A stretch of 64,000 nt of DNA from Strongylocentrotus purpuratus (GCF_000002235.5 NW_022145541.1:248001-312000); one strand, 5' to 3'; numbered from the stretch's first letter, positions 22,901-38,200 are shown. Program-made: numbers and translations. Notes: a model not told the origin generated them from the sequence alone.

Positions 22901-25900
22901 AGTGGTTGCAATGGTGAAGGATGTAACATCAATAATAGGTGGGCAAGAAGGCCTTTAAATACATAAGATAATTTACAAAGTGAATCGAGCAAACATAGCA
23001 AAAACAGCAAACCAATTAATTTGTTACCAAAGAAATGTATCCTCTCTTCTCTCCATCTACTCCTTATTTTTGTTTGTCCCATTCTATTTCAAATCGTCTC
23101 AGTCATACTTCTGCAGTGCTTATATTGAGTTCTGTTCTGCCTCTCTCCTGTTGTCTTTTCACCTTTTTACTCTTATCTTACAGTATATTTGTATAGATCT
23201 TCTTCTCCATTATTAATAGTTTAATTTATTAAACAAAAAATAAATGGTTCAGCATTGTAATCATTGTTGTGAATTACTTAAAATTGATGAATGATTCACT
23301 TCTCAAATTTTATTTTATAAAGAGAGAGTACAAACACATAGTTTTCTCTGTACATTTTATTGATAACTGCTTGTGATATTTGCAAAAAAAAAGGTTTAAA
23401 AATTGATATCAAAACCAAATGCATTGAAATCGTTTTAAAGTTTACTTGTATTTTTAAAATATATTTGTTACTCTAACTGTATAACCAACATGGACTGCTC
23501 AGAATCATACCAGGGACATGTTTCAATGTTTCAATGACAAATGACAAAAATCAGTGAAAAATCTGCTGATAACCAATCAGAAGCAAGGATTTCACTAGCT
23601 TATAACAAAAACTGTAATTTGTCACTGATGACAAGTCTGATTAAAAGTTTACATGTAAATACTCAACCTTACATCCAGGTTCTGAGAATATTATCATCAA
23701 TAGCACCTTATCCTTCAAATTACTTCTGAGAATAGGAGAGATTATCATGAAAAGAATTGTTAGTTGCCCAAAGAGATTTAAAGCCTGTCTGGACTAGTTT
23801 GGCCAGGGGGATTAGACCTCCCTGCAAAGTCACTGACAGGTGGTTATCTCATCAAATCAGCTCTCAATTAAAATAAGAAAAAGGGGATCATGGGGGACCA
23901 ACAGGCACCAATTAGGCAATGTTGTCTATATAGAGAGCGCAAGTTGCTATAAGTAGTGCAGTGGGGATTTAAAAGAAATCAAGAATTTTCCTTTGAATTA
24001 AAAGCTGCACAGTTGCATCATGAATCTATCTCTATCTCATACCAATCATCAATTATGGGCAATACATGGATAATTTGACAGCACTATTTGTAGAACTTTA
24101 TCATTCCTTCATTGATATGATGTGCGAAGCACGACGACTTGTCAATATTTGAAACAACGTATTTGAATTCACACTTATGTTAGCGTGCCCAGATTTACAC
24201 TGGTGCAATTGATTGACATCATACATGTACATGTACATGCACAGATGTAATTGACAATTTTGTTCATAACATTATTTTCTTACTCCATTTTTAAATGTTG
24301 TTTTCCAATAGATTTCTAAAATGTAGATGGAATACAAATTCTCAATCTCTCACATGTAAAGGAAAATAAGCTTTATTTAGAACATTTTATTTATGAAACA
24401 ATGCTTCCCTTTTTAAGGATGGTGGCAGGTTTTTTCCATAAACTTATTTTCTTACTCCATTAAATGTTATTTTCCAATAGATTTATAAAATTTAGATGGC
24501 AATTCTTTTTCTCTTTTTTTCATATACATGTATGTATAGAAAAAAATGTTTTCTACCAAATTCAATTTTCTAAAATCTAAAACGATGCTTCCTCTTTTTT
24601 CAGGATGGTGGCTGGCTTTGTGTTAGACCTGTATCAGCGGTTCCGTGACCTGTACTTCACATACCTGGAGATCAACCCACTGGGTGAGTGTTAATAGATC
24701 AAAAAGCCAGGAATCTCTGCCTAACACTTGTCTTACAATGTGGCTTCTCAACTTTGAACTTATGATCTCTTGTCCTACTTTCTTTGTTCATAGAGAATAG
24801 TACATATCTCTGTACAGCTTCTCGCCCAGTCATGATCTTATAGAGTTGAATTTGGTCAGTAGTAACATACTAAAGTCTCATTGCATTTTTATCTTCTCTC
24901 TTCCCCTATCCAGTTGTGACTGATAAGGTCTATGTACTAAATATTTCATTCCATTCAATGTTTTCTATCTTCTTTCTTCTCCTATCTAATCGTCACTGAT
25001 AAGGTCTATGTATCAAGAGTTTCATTCCACTCTTTGTTTTTCTATCTGGTTTCTTCCCCTATCTAGTTGAGATTGATAAGATCTACATTGTATTTACTAA
25101 ATATTTATTTCCACTCATTGATTACACTTCTTTCTTCCCTTATCTAGTTGTGACTGACAAGGTCTATGTATTAGATCTTGCTGCTAAGATTGATGCTACT
25201 GCCGAGTACCTGTGCAAGGTTCAATGGGGAGACCTGGAATTCCCTCCTCCTTTCGGTCGGGAAGCTTTCCCTGAGGTGAGAAATCAATTTCTGTTTGTGA
25301 AAGAAAGGCAGTTTATCTTGTCGTAAATCATATTTGTAATTAGTATTTATTGTCCATTTCTGGATATTTGATTTTCGCTGGTGTAACATATACAGATTAA
25401 CATTTACTAGTGAATTTACACAAATTCTAGACATTAACAGTAAATGAACAAGGTTTAACATATGATTAAGCACAATTAACAGAAGGTCTAATGTTCTGTA
25501 ATAAACACAAAATCAGGACAATAGTTAGCACAGTAATTAAAGCAAAGCAAGAGCAGGTGTCGGTGATCAAACGAATGTCCATATGATGGACATGAAGACA
25601 TTTGAATTTTCATATGCACTTTAATAGCATGATGCGTTGAGATGTCTACGTATTAGTGAAGTAAATGGAGTTATAGTTAATGCCCATCTTCTTTTTTTTT
25701 AAAACATGGAAGCAGGTATCTTCTTTCCTGGCAGCTCTTGTGAAAAGAATTGCTGTGAATAATTCCAAAGACACTGATGACAGTGGCAAGCTGAAATTTA
25801 TAAACAAAGACTGAGTTGCCTGCTGCAATGTGAATTGGTTTGTTATTTTTTCTAACTTGGTTTCCACAAATGCTGTATGAATCTGTTGATTTCTTTTTTT

Positions 25901-28900
25901 ATCTTCAATTTGACATTCCTAATCCCTTTTTTCTGTGTTTATGTAGGAAGCATATATTGCAGACCTTGATGCTAAGAGTGGTGCATCCCTGAAGCTCACC
26001 ATCTTGAATCCAGTCGGTCGTATCTGGACGATGGTGGCAGGGGGAGGTGCTTCAGTCATCTACAGGTTGGTTGGTTTGAATCTGTTTATACCGGTTGAAT
26101 CTGGTTTTGACCAGTGCACAACATGAATATGACATCTTGTTTTCAGCAAAATTTCCTAATGAAATCACAGCATCCGGTGGAATAAAAATAATAATAATAT
26201 TTGGTTCTTGTATAGCACATATCACATTATAACGTCTCTGTGCGCTTCCAAAGAGCTTTGGAAATCATTACCGCGGCTTTAGCATGTCTGCCATTATGGC
26301 GCTCTAGCATTTCAAGGATTTGATATGGAACCAAAAGAATCATCTTATTACTCGAGTAAAATTATTGGTATTTGTCAAACTAACCTTCCTGTTTATTGGT
26401 ATACATTTTTACATTCATTATTGGTTAATCCATGACACTTCAAAGAAACATTTTCCTTTTTTTATAGAAAATACTCTCAAGCTTCCAATTATCTTCAAAC
26501 ACTTATTGGGCTTTGCAAGAAAGTTGCAGTCAATTGCAAATCCCCAAAATCAAGCATAAGTCTTGTGATCAATTGCAAATATCAGTTGCACACTTTGCAA
26601 CTTTCTTGCAATGCCCCATTAGTATCTTTACTTTCAATGCTGTTTGTTTCTCAAACCCCCATGCTAGCAGCCACTTTACCATTTGGTATATCTCTCTCCA
26701 TCTAGTGACACCATATGTGACCTTGGTGGAGCAGCAGAGCTAGCAAACTACGGTGAGTACTCTGGCGCCCCCAGTGAGGGTCAGACGTACGAGTACGCCA
26801 AGACGATCCTCGGTCTGATGACCAGAGAGCAGCACCCTGACGGCAAGGTGCTCATCATCGGAGGAGGGATTGCTAACTTCACTAATGTCGCATCTACATT
26901 CAAGGTGAGTTCTCCCTAGTACAGTCAAACCTGTCTATTAAAGACACTCAGTACTTAGCTCTCATAGGGAATTCAACACCGTTTGGGTGTTCACCCAATA
27001 AGAGGTGCTGTCAATCACCAGGATTAGCCTTCAGTTTCATGATCAGCAGGTCTTTTGTAACGTACTGCGTTTTTCACCCATTCCCCCACATGGTAAAGTC
27101 ATTATCTCACTTTTCTGTCAGCGAATTATTGCCTTCTGCACATGGAAACTGACGAAGGACTCCCTTTAAAGCCCTACTGCACTGCTTATAGCTACTTGCG
27201 CCCTCTATATAGCAAACAATGCCTAAGCGGTACCTGTTGGTCCCCCATGATTCTCTTTTTCTTGTGTTTATTGAGAGCTGATTTGATGAGATAATCACCT
27301 GTCAGTGACCTTGCAAGGAGGTCTAATCCCCCTGGCCAAACTAGTACAGACGGGCTTTGAGGCCACTTGAGGGATACAGAAAAAGTGTCCATTGTAGACA
27401 GGTGGCCTTTCTAGACAGGTTCTACCACACATTTCTTTCTTGATGGAGACAAAATATATGGCCACTAAAGAGAGGTGGCCACTAAGACAGATTTGACTAT
27501 ATTATTATTCCTTAATTAGGCCCTCAGTCCAAGTTCAATTCTCTTCGCCGATGTGGCAAACATCTACATTCACAGTTCCAAGCTCCTGTTAAGTTGTATG
27601 CGTCTTAAAGGGATCCGGTAACTTTGTCTCAGATTCTGAAACAAAATTCTGGATTTGGCTCATGCTGCAATGATAATTATATACCTTTAGGTCAGTCAGG
27701 AACTCTTTTTACAAGCCGATCGCCTGTCTGATTATCAAGATATTTATGATTGGAATTACAAAATTTGAAAACCGTTTACCAAACGGTTTTCATAACACTA
27801 CAGTCTTTTGGGGAATAGAGTATGGTAAAACCGGTCACTCAAAGATTTTTACTTTTTTGAGGCACTTCTTAATCATTTTGAAACGCGAATTGTTATTAGG
27901 GCTTCAATATTACACCATATCACAGACACTGATAACACGTTGGGCCGTGTATCTCAGATTTAACATTGTTAAACGATCCCTTTAATGTGTACAGCTCATC
28001 TACATGTAAAGATCTTCACATGTTGTGACGCTCCTGGCGCTGCCAGATTATTACCCTGGCTTTAGCAAGGCGGCCATTTCAGCGCTCTAGCATTTCAAGG
28101 AATCGATTCCTGCCAGTTGATCGTAGTCTTTGTGAAACTTTCCCCTGGTGTAAATTGATTTGATGTGATTCATGAATGTATATCTTGTTGATTGATTCCT
28201 TAGGGCATTGTGAAAGCTCTAAAGCAGTTCCGTGAGAAGCTGATTGAGTTCAGGGTGTCTATCTATGTGAGACGAGGAGGTCCTAACTACCAAGAGGGTC
28301 TACGAGTCATGAGAGAGCTGGGTAAGATATGATATACCGGTAGTCACCTTACAGATCATACAATCTGGGCCTATAAGGGAGTTTACAGATAGCATATGGT
28401 ACAAATGACCCCAAATATCCACAGATCTTTTACACGTGGAGAAGTTCCACTTTGAGCATCTTAGAATAATAACTGCCAAAGTCCTAGATGTGCTTCATGA
28501 ATACCTTTTGTTTGACCTCTTGAAAAGAATATTTCCACCTGCGTATCATACATAAATTAATAATGTTACATAACTTTCATGAGCGCATATCCAGCATTCA
28601 TCTCTGTGGGTTTTACCATTTTGGTACAAATGACCTTTATCTGCCCATGCACAGATTGTATCTGTAAACTCCCTTATTGCATAAAACTTACCATTGATGG
28701 TAACTTTGTCATCAATGGCAACTACCATGGTAACAGGGCTCAACAGCCAATCAAAATCAAGGTTTCCATGGTAGTTACCATTGATGGCAAAGTTACCCTT
28801 AATGGTAAGTTTTGTGCAATGGGCCCTGAAGCAGAATCAATCTAAAGTGGTATGGAAAGCAAGGAAACAGTTAACCAGTGAAGTATTCTTCAAAGAAATA

Positions 28901-31900
28901 CGGCTTCCAAGTTTGTTATTTACTATTTGATTTCAAATTAAAGTGGAATACTTTTTAATTTAAGATATTTATTTGAATTCATCCATTTATATCGTCTTTG
29001 CTTGTGTGATTTAGCAAATGTTAAGTAATAAACATAAATGGATGGATTGTCCTTCTCTAGGTCGCAGCCAGTCTGGATGTCGCTCTTTGAAAGAAAGAAA
29101 CATCTGAATTTTCTACTTCATAAGATTCAAAATTTATTGTGTTCTTTTGTCACAAGATGGAGACTCACATGACAACCATTTCGTAGTATGACTCGAGGAA
29201 GGCGGGAGGAAGGCTCTGAACCCCCCCCCCCCCCTCTCTACCAGATCCATGGTGTAAATCTAGTTTTAAATCTATATTGTGTTTCTTGTCACAGGTGGAA
29301 ACCTTGGTGTTCCTATGTATGTGTTTGGTACTGAGACTCACATGACAGCCATTGTAGGCATGGCTCTAGGAAAGAGGGAAGTCCCTGAAACACCTCCTAC
29401 AGACTCCACCACAGCCAGCTTCCTCCTCTCCGGAAGTGCGGTAAGAAGATATTTTATCAAGTTTTATTCTGTAGGAGGATTAATGAATTGTAGAAATCAG
29501 GGCCCTAACTGACAGCATATCAAAGTCTGTGAGATATCAACTGCTGAACCTTGGGTACATACAAAAATCTTTGATTCAACAAGCATGTGAACAATTAATC
29601 CATGCATTAATCTCATCCCGCTTAGATTATTGTAATTCTATTCTATTTGGACTCACGAAACAGCAGCAAGACGGACTGCAATCCCTCCAAAATTCCAGTG
29701 CAAGATTCCTTACTTTCACACCAAGAATGTCCCCTCTTCATGCTCTATAAGTTTGCACTATTATTATCATTATTACGCAGGTGCCATTAATCCCTTTAAA
29801 TCCTTTCTAGGTATCCTAAATTTGTTGCCAATTTCCCCACCTGTAATTAAAGACCATATAGATACTGAGAGTTTTGACTTGATGAAGTTTTAAGCACGGC
29901 TTTAATCTGTGGCAAAGTCCAATTCTTTATAAAGTTTCTAAAAACTTTCTCGATGATTAGAAGTGGGTGAAGTTTTTCAAGCAAGTTCCAGTACTTTAGA
30001 GTAATACTGGCTTATATGCTCTAACATGCACTTGCTATTTGCAGCCTTATGGTTTTATGATATTTCTGGTTGTTAGACATTAGTACCTTATTTCAATAAA
30101 GCTTAGTACATATTTAACTAGATATGGATAGGTATTAAGTTTTGCTGTAACAAGGTTGCATTAGATTATTTTAGAATTTTGTTTTTAATTCATTTTTAAG
30201 GATAGATGCCCTATTCTCATGCATGAATATAAAACATAATTTTTGTAATTTATCCAGATGCTTGGATTATGCATTAACATCTTCAAGATTCATTACTTTA
30301 ACAGCTTTTTCATGAGGCTAAGCTTATTATTTTCATTCAAAAAATTGAGTGATATAGTGCAGATGATTAAATAGATGTGGTTTTAAACATTTAATGATTA
30401 CAAAAATTATGTCTACACAATCAAGTTAAATTTGTAGCTCATGAGCTTGGCATATCATGTGTAAAAAGAAAAGAAAAGAATTAAAAGCTCTATTAAAGTT
30501 AAATCACTAAAGTGTCATTAAAAATAAAATTTACCATGCATCATGTGTCAAAAGAACATCATGTAATGCCCATATTAAGGTTAATTAATTCATGGCCTGA
30601 ATAGAGAGTTTACATTGTGTAGCGTTCATTCCTAAAGCATCCATTTCTTGGATCACAATGACAATGTTTGTGTAAACATATCATTAGGCTGATCAGTTTG
30701 GGCAAATCCAAACTGATTAAAAAAAGAAAACTGCTGCAATACTGTGTAGAAATGATAAACCCCCATTGATCTCCTATTCAAACTACAGGTTTTTCCAGAG
30801 GTGAGACAAAGTGTTATACTGTATATGATATTGAATAATCTTTGATCAGAAATACTGGGGTATATCGCACAATTTGATGCACACCACATGAGATGTAGAG
30901 GAGTGCAATATTGTCAAAGCGAACCTGATATACCCTTGGATCACACTAAGGACAAGCACTCAATATATCTATTCATTATTTACAATACATATGATACATA
31001 TGAATTCATCAATTTTTCATGATTATATTCAAACATTTTGTACATTTAAACACTATTTAAATATTTCTGGTAACTTTCACATAAATTAAATAAAAAAAGG
31101 AGTATTCAAGAGGGCATAATGGATTTTTCACTGTCTTACATAACAATTACATCAATTGAATATGCATTGTTTGAGCCACAACATACTCCTGTGTACTTCA
31201 TACTCATCTGAATATATTTGTTGGATCACAAAATATTTTTGTGATGCTGATGGTTTTAATTGAACACTACAGAGCGATACAATTCACTTCACAAAGATTG
31301 AAAATGATCCGTCAGTAAAATATCTTGCCTCGTTTGATATTGACCTCTGTAAGTCCCATCTTCTCTTCAACAGTTTTTACCCAAACCAGCAGAAACCCAG
31401 GGTGTAAGTAGATAGAAACACACATAGCTAGCTAGCACTGTGGTATACAGATCTCTAAACACTTTATATTCCTCTCTCTCTCTCTCTCTCTGAATTCTCA
31501 ATTAACTCCTGGTATTACACATGTAGGCTATAGGCTATTGAAAGGCTCTTCTTTTTTTCCTAAATTTGTGTACACGCCCTCTGTCTTTCTGATTCTGATA
31601 ACTCTGCTTCCTATCTTTCAGTAATATCTACTTGGCAAAACTTTTGAAATTAACAATTAACTTTTCCAATTTGTCATACGTTGTGGCAATTATGTGTCTG
31701 AAGTGCTAAACTTATTACTCTGATTAATCAATAAACCTAAGAAGTTTTCTTTGCTCCCAGCTACTTTTATTAGAAAAGGAATCCAGTATCAAATAGCATA
31801 ATTACATTTGTCATTTTCAGTCGTCGTGTGCTGTAATTCCAGAAATGTTAATGACATGAAACATTCACCAGACGATGCATAAAAGTTGGTGTTTTATTTG

Positions 31901-34457
31901 TCAATTGGTTTTATTTATTTCGCGGCATGACATTTTGCGTGCTTGAAATTTCTATAAAATTTGCCACTATATCATGCACATGAATTTTCTAGTTTATCAG
32001 TATACGCCATTGCATGAGGTCTACTTCATGTACACAGTTATACACTGTAGGTCATCACATTGACTGTACATGTATCTTCACATGTTTCTCCATTTTAATC
32101 TTGAAAAAGCATATAAAACATTTATCTTTATGTAATTCACCAATTCCTGTTTATTCAATATATGTTATACTTTAGATATGAAATTTGTGAGTCACATAAT
32201 TTGTTTAAAGACCACTGGTGTAAATATTCTAGGTCATTATATTGTACTGTAGATTTTCACATGCCTTATGATAACTAAACATTGCACTATTGAGTATATT
32301 GTATTTTCATCTTAGAAAAGTGACCTAGTATGACTCTTTTTATATTCCTATGTTATTCACCAACTTTTCTTTTATGTAGTATACCTTAGACATCAATTCA
32401 TCTGTACTTTGTAAAGCAGATTATTATTATTTTAAAGAGTACAAGTTGTTTTGAATGTCTATGAAACAGTTTTAAGGATTATACACAGGAAACATACCTG
32501 TAATGTTTCAAAACTTGCATCCATCTGTTTTAGAATACCAGTAGTGCTTAGTTTATTACATCAGTCCTCAGTTAGTTGACCTATCTACACGTATTTCTGA
32601 ATTCATCCAGTAGTATAGCTCTTTTATTGTAGCTTCAAAGTATATTAAGTATGATATTAATGGAATAAAATCATGCAAGTAGAGATGCATTCGATTTAAT
32701 AGTACAACATGTTAGCAAATTATTGTATAGAGTTCATAGTAATTTGTTCACCAACTTATATAGAAAGGACATGTGTATTGAGAACTATGAATACTACTTG
32801 TGAAAGTAAAGAAACTATATTTTTAGTGATGTATAAAACAAGGTATGCACCAACCACACATGGACCTGTACGTGCACCTGTACATGTCTGCGCCTGTGAC
32901 CTGACATGAAGAAGGTCATAGTATGAAGCCAGAAAGAAAAAAGAAAAGAAAAACAGATACATTGAGAAAAGTGAGAAATGTACCAGTCCTTGTTTTTTAC
33001 TGAATGTAATCATCGAAGCAGTAGGAAATTGACTATTCAAGCTCTCGGGTAAGAGTTTTAATTGAGTTCAATCCATGCTCTGTGCGTACACCATCACACA
33101 TTTGTCTCTTTTCACCCAGGTGTATCACATGGGTACCTGGCAATGCTGGGGTAATAATGAGTTCTGCACCCGCATGAAGAACACTTCTTGGTTAATAAGA
33201 CCAAATATTTATGAGTACTTTATGTTGTTCACTAAATAAGTTTGTAGAATTATTGATTTTTTGAATGACAGGTTCCTCCTGGGGCAAGCAAGAGTGCTCC
33301 AGAGCTTGGAGCTACCGCCAAAGTCAGTATTTTACTCCTTCTAGAGAATGAAAGCATTTTGATATCCACTCCTGCACACCTACTCCAGCTTACAGGCAGA
33401 ATGAGCCCCCCCCCCCCCTCTCGCTCTCTCTCTCTCTCTCTCTTTAAAGAATTCATTTGATGTCACTTCTCACTCCCCCTCTAATTGTGAATGTAATATG
33501 GTTCCATGGATAAAGTTATACATAATCTTTGGAGCAAAAGTTCAAGCTTGAGACAAAGTTGGTATGCAAATACATTTGGGTGATCCTAGTCCAATGGATA
33601 GGTTGAAAAACCATAGGTCCCCTGGAGCTTACTTCAAGCATATGCCTCTACTTCCTTTGCACGCAGGAATTTTAATTTGTCAGACGTTTATCTGTGAAAA
33701 TGAGGGGTTGAAGAAGGGAACGGGAGAGGACTCATTCTGTCTAGTCTTCCGTTTCAAGTTGTTGAATTGCTTTTATATTCCTTGTTTTGAACTTGTTGCA
33801 TTTTGTTTTTCATGTAGAGTTATTTGAAAACGTAAATTGTATAGGCGTAGATATTTATTTTACATCACTTTAGCTGTTTCATTATTTTGTTATCACATTC
33901 AGTTCCCACTTGTTACTTGTTTAATAGATGATGTATTCTGACCCAATGCTGTTACATCAATGTTCTTGATGTACTGTATTCCTAATGCACTGCTTTTGCC
34001 TCCCACCAGAAAAAAACTTACCGGGTATTTCAAATATGAAACTGTCTAGAAGTGTCTTTTTTCTATAGCATCTCCTCTCCAAAGCGAGAGCTATAAATTA
34101 TAAAATCCCAACAAAAACTAATTTGCTAAAGAAAGATGCAAAGAAAAAGAAAAGATCCCATCCTGTGAATGTCAACGCTAAAATGGAAAATCAGAAATTC
34201 TAATTTTTAATGAAATCAATTAGAGGGAAATGGAAATCTTATGTCTTTTGGCTCAATAGTACTTCCTTAAAACATACTCATATATAAGTATTCAATTCTG
34301 ATAAATTCTTGGGGTTAATGGTTTATTTCATCATCTTTAAGGAGGTTTATCTTTACTATTCTAATACAACTTTTGAAGTTGACATATCCTGGGAAAATTT
34401 TGATTCTGGTTTACCCACAAAATATTTGATACAAAAGATATATAACGGCCTGTGTCA

Positions 34458-34513
<56 letters not shown>

Positions 34514-35195
34514 GCTTTGCTCTTTGCCTCAATTTATTTATCGGTAGTTTCAGAATTGTTTATTTGCTCTTTGTTTTCAGTACTATTTCTCATAAGAATT
34601 AATTTCATTCAAACCATTGCTGTGTACCTGTAATTGAATTTGTACAATCTCTGTATTACTTTGTTTTTTGTAGAAATGTTCTGTTCTTTTTATTTTTTTT
34701 AATTTTTCTTCTATTATCAGTGGATGAACGTTTGTGCAACTTCCAGCATATTGTGTTAAATGTGCTTGAGACATACTGTAACAAGATGCATAAGTTTAAT
34801 GCCTGCTTATAAGAGAGTTTCATTATTTTAAACTGGTTGCTTGTAAGGAAAAGTACTAAAGTAGGCTTTTGTGTGAATTCTACATGCATTTTTTTTTTTT
34901 AAAGAAAAAAATAGATATATTATTTGTTTCAAATTCTCTGGAATTTGATGATTGTTCATATCTCTGTAAGATATGTAGTATGCTTTTCTATAACATAATT
35001 GTCTTTCTGTCACTTTGTTTATGCCCGTTTAACTTTTAACTCACCTTTTTGTGTATTTTGTATTTAACACTTTTCGTGTTCCAATACTATTTACTCTTGC
35101 CTTTTTGCATTATTTACTTGCCATTTGCTTGATTTATTTTACTCTAACATTTTGATCTTTGTTCTTTTTTCTATTACTATTCGCATGATACATAC

Positions 35196-35258
<63 letters not shown>

Positions 35259-38200
35259 CAATTAGCATCTGTTTGCATATTTAACTTTGCTTGATTGTTT
35301 TTATGATGTGAATTATGTGCAATATTTCGCAAAATCATTTTAATTAGTATGGTAACCAGTATGCTATGTGAACTGTTAATCATAGTTGATCATATTATAT
35401 TGTTGTTTCCTTCAAAATTGTCATGAATTTAGTTAATGTTGGAAATAGATCTTTCTATGATGTGTTTGTAGCAACCAAAATGTATATCCTTTAAAATACA
35501 TAAACAAGCAATTTTTGAAATTTTCCTGTTAATGTTTCAGAAAGTTCAAAATTCTGTACAGATATAATTCTATACTTTGTTATGGTTTCAACTACATGTA
35601 GTATAAAGATTAATGATGAAAAAAGACAAGGAAAGTTTGTCACATTAATATTGAACTGGAAGTCCGCAAAAGGAAATTTCTACGGCCCTCAGGGAGAAAC
35701 AGTACTGATTACTGATGAGGCTAAATTTGCTAAACAAGACAACATTTATTATCATTATTCAGTCAAACCTGCTTTAGTGACCACCGGTCTCCAAAGGCCA
35801 CTTTTTGTTTTCCTTTGAAAATGGTTTCTCATTGAACATGTACAGCAGGCACCTATCTACAAAGAGCACCTGCCTCTAAAGACCACTTTTCTTGTCTCCC
35901 TTGGGTGGTCTTTACAGACAGGTTTCACTGTATAATGACTGATTGGTGTCATATTGTCTTTCTGTCTTGTAGGCATCACCAGTAGTTGCTCGTAAAGAGA
36001 AGTCTGCCTCTGATACTGATGGTGTCAAGGTCACTAGACCCCTCGCAGGAGTAAGTGGAGCGGGAGCTGCGTCTGGCTTCAGGACACTTTTCACTAACAC
36101 CACCAAGGTAAGAACTCTCTTCCTACAGAGAGAACTGTTGACAAATGGTCTTTTCTTCAGCCATGTCTTATATGCTGTGGTTAGTAAAAATAGCTGCTGG
36201 GGCACAATAATAAGCATATTTCGCTTCACTTTCTTTATCTTATGACACACATATAAGTGAGTATGTGTGAGATCTTTGTTGCACACATATATTTTTGTTT
36301 ATAATAATCCGTCTTGGTATAGCGCATAACACGTTATGATAAAGATAAAGTTGGCTAAAGAGTGCACAGTGCATATAAAGGAATAATCCTACTGTGCTGG
36401 GGTATTATCATTTGCCAATCTTCATCAAAGGCTACATTCACTCTGAAGTTCTTTGAATTCTTGCATGCTTTTATTAGCTATGGTTGTGGTAGTAGTAGCA
36501 TTCACAAACAGGCACTTCTTTTATCCAATTCTTGTAATTGATCATTAATATTAATATTCCTATCTTTTTATCCCTTTAGTCGTTCATCTTTGGAATGCAG
36601 CCTAGAGCTGTTCAGGGTATGTTGGACTTTGATCACTCCTGCAGACGAGATGAACCCTCCGTTGTTGGTATGATCTATCCATTCAGGTGAGCTTGCATGG
36701 TGATGTAGATATACATCTCCCCCCCCCCCCCCCCCCCCCTCTGTCACAAGCCTACTGTATAACATTCATATGATTTTAGGTGTCGGGTGTTAGGTGTTAA
36801 ATAGGTCAATGATTATAGAGTTGGGTGAGGGGGGGGGGGGGGTAAACCCTGGTGTAGTGGTACACCTGCACACCCCTAATCAGTCATACCAGGAGGAGAA
36901 ACCATATGGTCACAATGATTAAGTTCTTTTTCCCCCTCCCAGGCACAGGTCATGCCAAATAATTATTTTATAATGATTATAATATGTTTAATGGTCTTTG
37001 CATATTTAAACATTTAACCATTGATTTCTTTTGAAGAATTGCTTTACAGAATGCCTGACACTCGTTGCCTGTTATCATTTCTTTTTTCTTTTTTTGTTCT
37101 TTAGTGGTGACCACAAGCAGAAGTTTTACTGGGGTCACAAAGAGATCTTGATCCCAGTCTACAAGTCCATGGCTAAAGCTATGAAGACACACCCTGATGT
37201 AGATGTCGTCATCAACTTTGCTTCTCTCAGATCAGCTTACGATAGCACTGTAGAGGTCTTGACATATCCTCAGGTCAGTCTCTTCTCTCTTTTTTGTTCT
37301 TACTCTCTTTACTGCTACACTCATATTTTGGGGGTATCCTAGTGGTAGTTGTAGATGTGGTAGTAGGAGTAATAGTGGTAGTGTGTAGTGGTGGAGGAAG
37401 CGAGTTGGCTCAGTCGGTAAAGCGTTTGCCTGTCGAACCAAAGATCTCGGGTTCGAATCCCACTCAGGCGGATGACTGAAGCCCATAGACGTAGACTGTG
37501 GTAATTGGAAAACACTCGGTCCCTAGGATAGGACGTTAAATAGAGGCCCTGTTCACAGGAGAGTCACCACCCTTGCACGCTAAGAACCCATTACACTATT
37601 TGTATAAGAGTAGGAGGGAACCCCGATGTAGTGGTCCACCTGTACCCCCAGTAACCTTTATATCCTGACTTATGGATCCTGTCAAGTATCTACATAGAAG
37701 TAGAAGTGGTTGTAGTAGTAGCAGTAGCAAGAGCAGTATTAGAAGCAGTAGAAGTAGTAGTAGTAGTAGAAGTAGTAATAATAATAATAGTACATTTATA
37801 GAGCGCAGAAACTAGCAGTAGTAGTAGTAGTAATAGTAATAGTAACAGTAGTTAGACTCGTACCGCAGACTATGTGATGCACAGTTGGTGACAAGTAATG
37901 TGTCTTTTTATCCCATCATGTATAGATTAAAACCATCGCTATCATTGCTGAGGGTATCCCTGAGAACAAGACTCGTATCCTCATAGACATGGCCAACAAG
38001 AAGAGCGTCACTATCATCGGACCTGCAACGGTAAGATCAACACCTTCTCTCTTATTCAGATTGATTGATTGATGGATTCAAATTTATTCCATTTCATTTC
38101 AATTGTTGCACAATAAAGAACATAGTTGACAAATTAACTTCAAAATTATGAAATGAAACGGGAACCTACCGGAAAGCATGTCTTGTTTTTGTAGGTTCCC

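Larger units (their letters stand above)
33323..35759. other. ACLY intron 12
   Basis: Holds a C-run and CT repeat (33409-33445), a longer CT repeat (34459-34510) and a CATA/TA microsatellite (35188-35254). No exon was recognised in between. Confidence 0.6.

Noticed and set aside
31275-31312. Possible extra linker exon (after CTACAG, before GTCAGT)
   Set aside because: At 38 bp it would break the frame between phase 0 exons, and it has a weak context compared with 31374-31403.
37398-37475. Functional tRNA gene
   Set aside because: The tRNA-like head is followed by a SINE body; ends do not pair as an acceptor stem.
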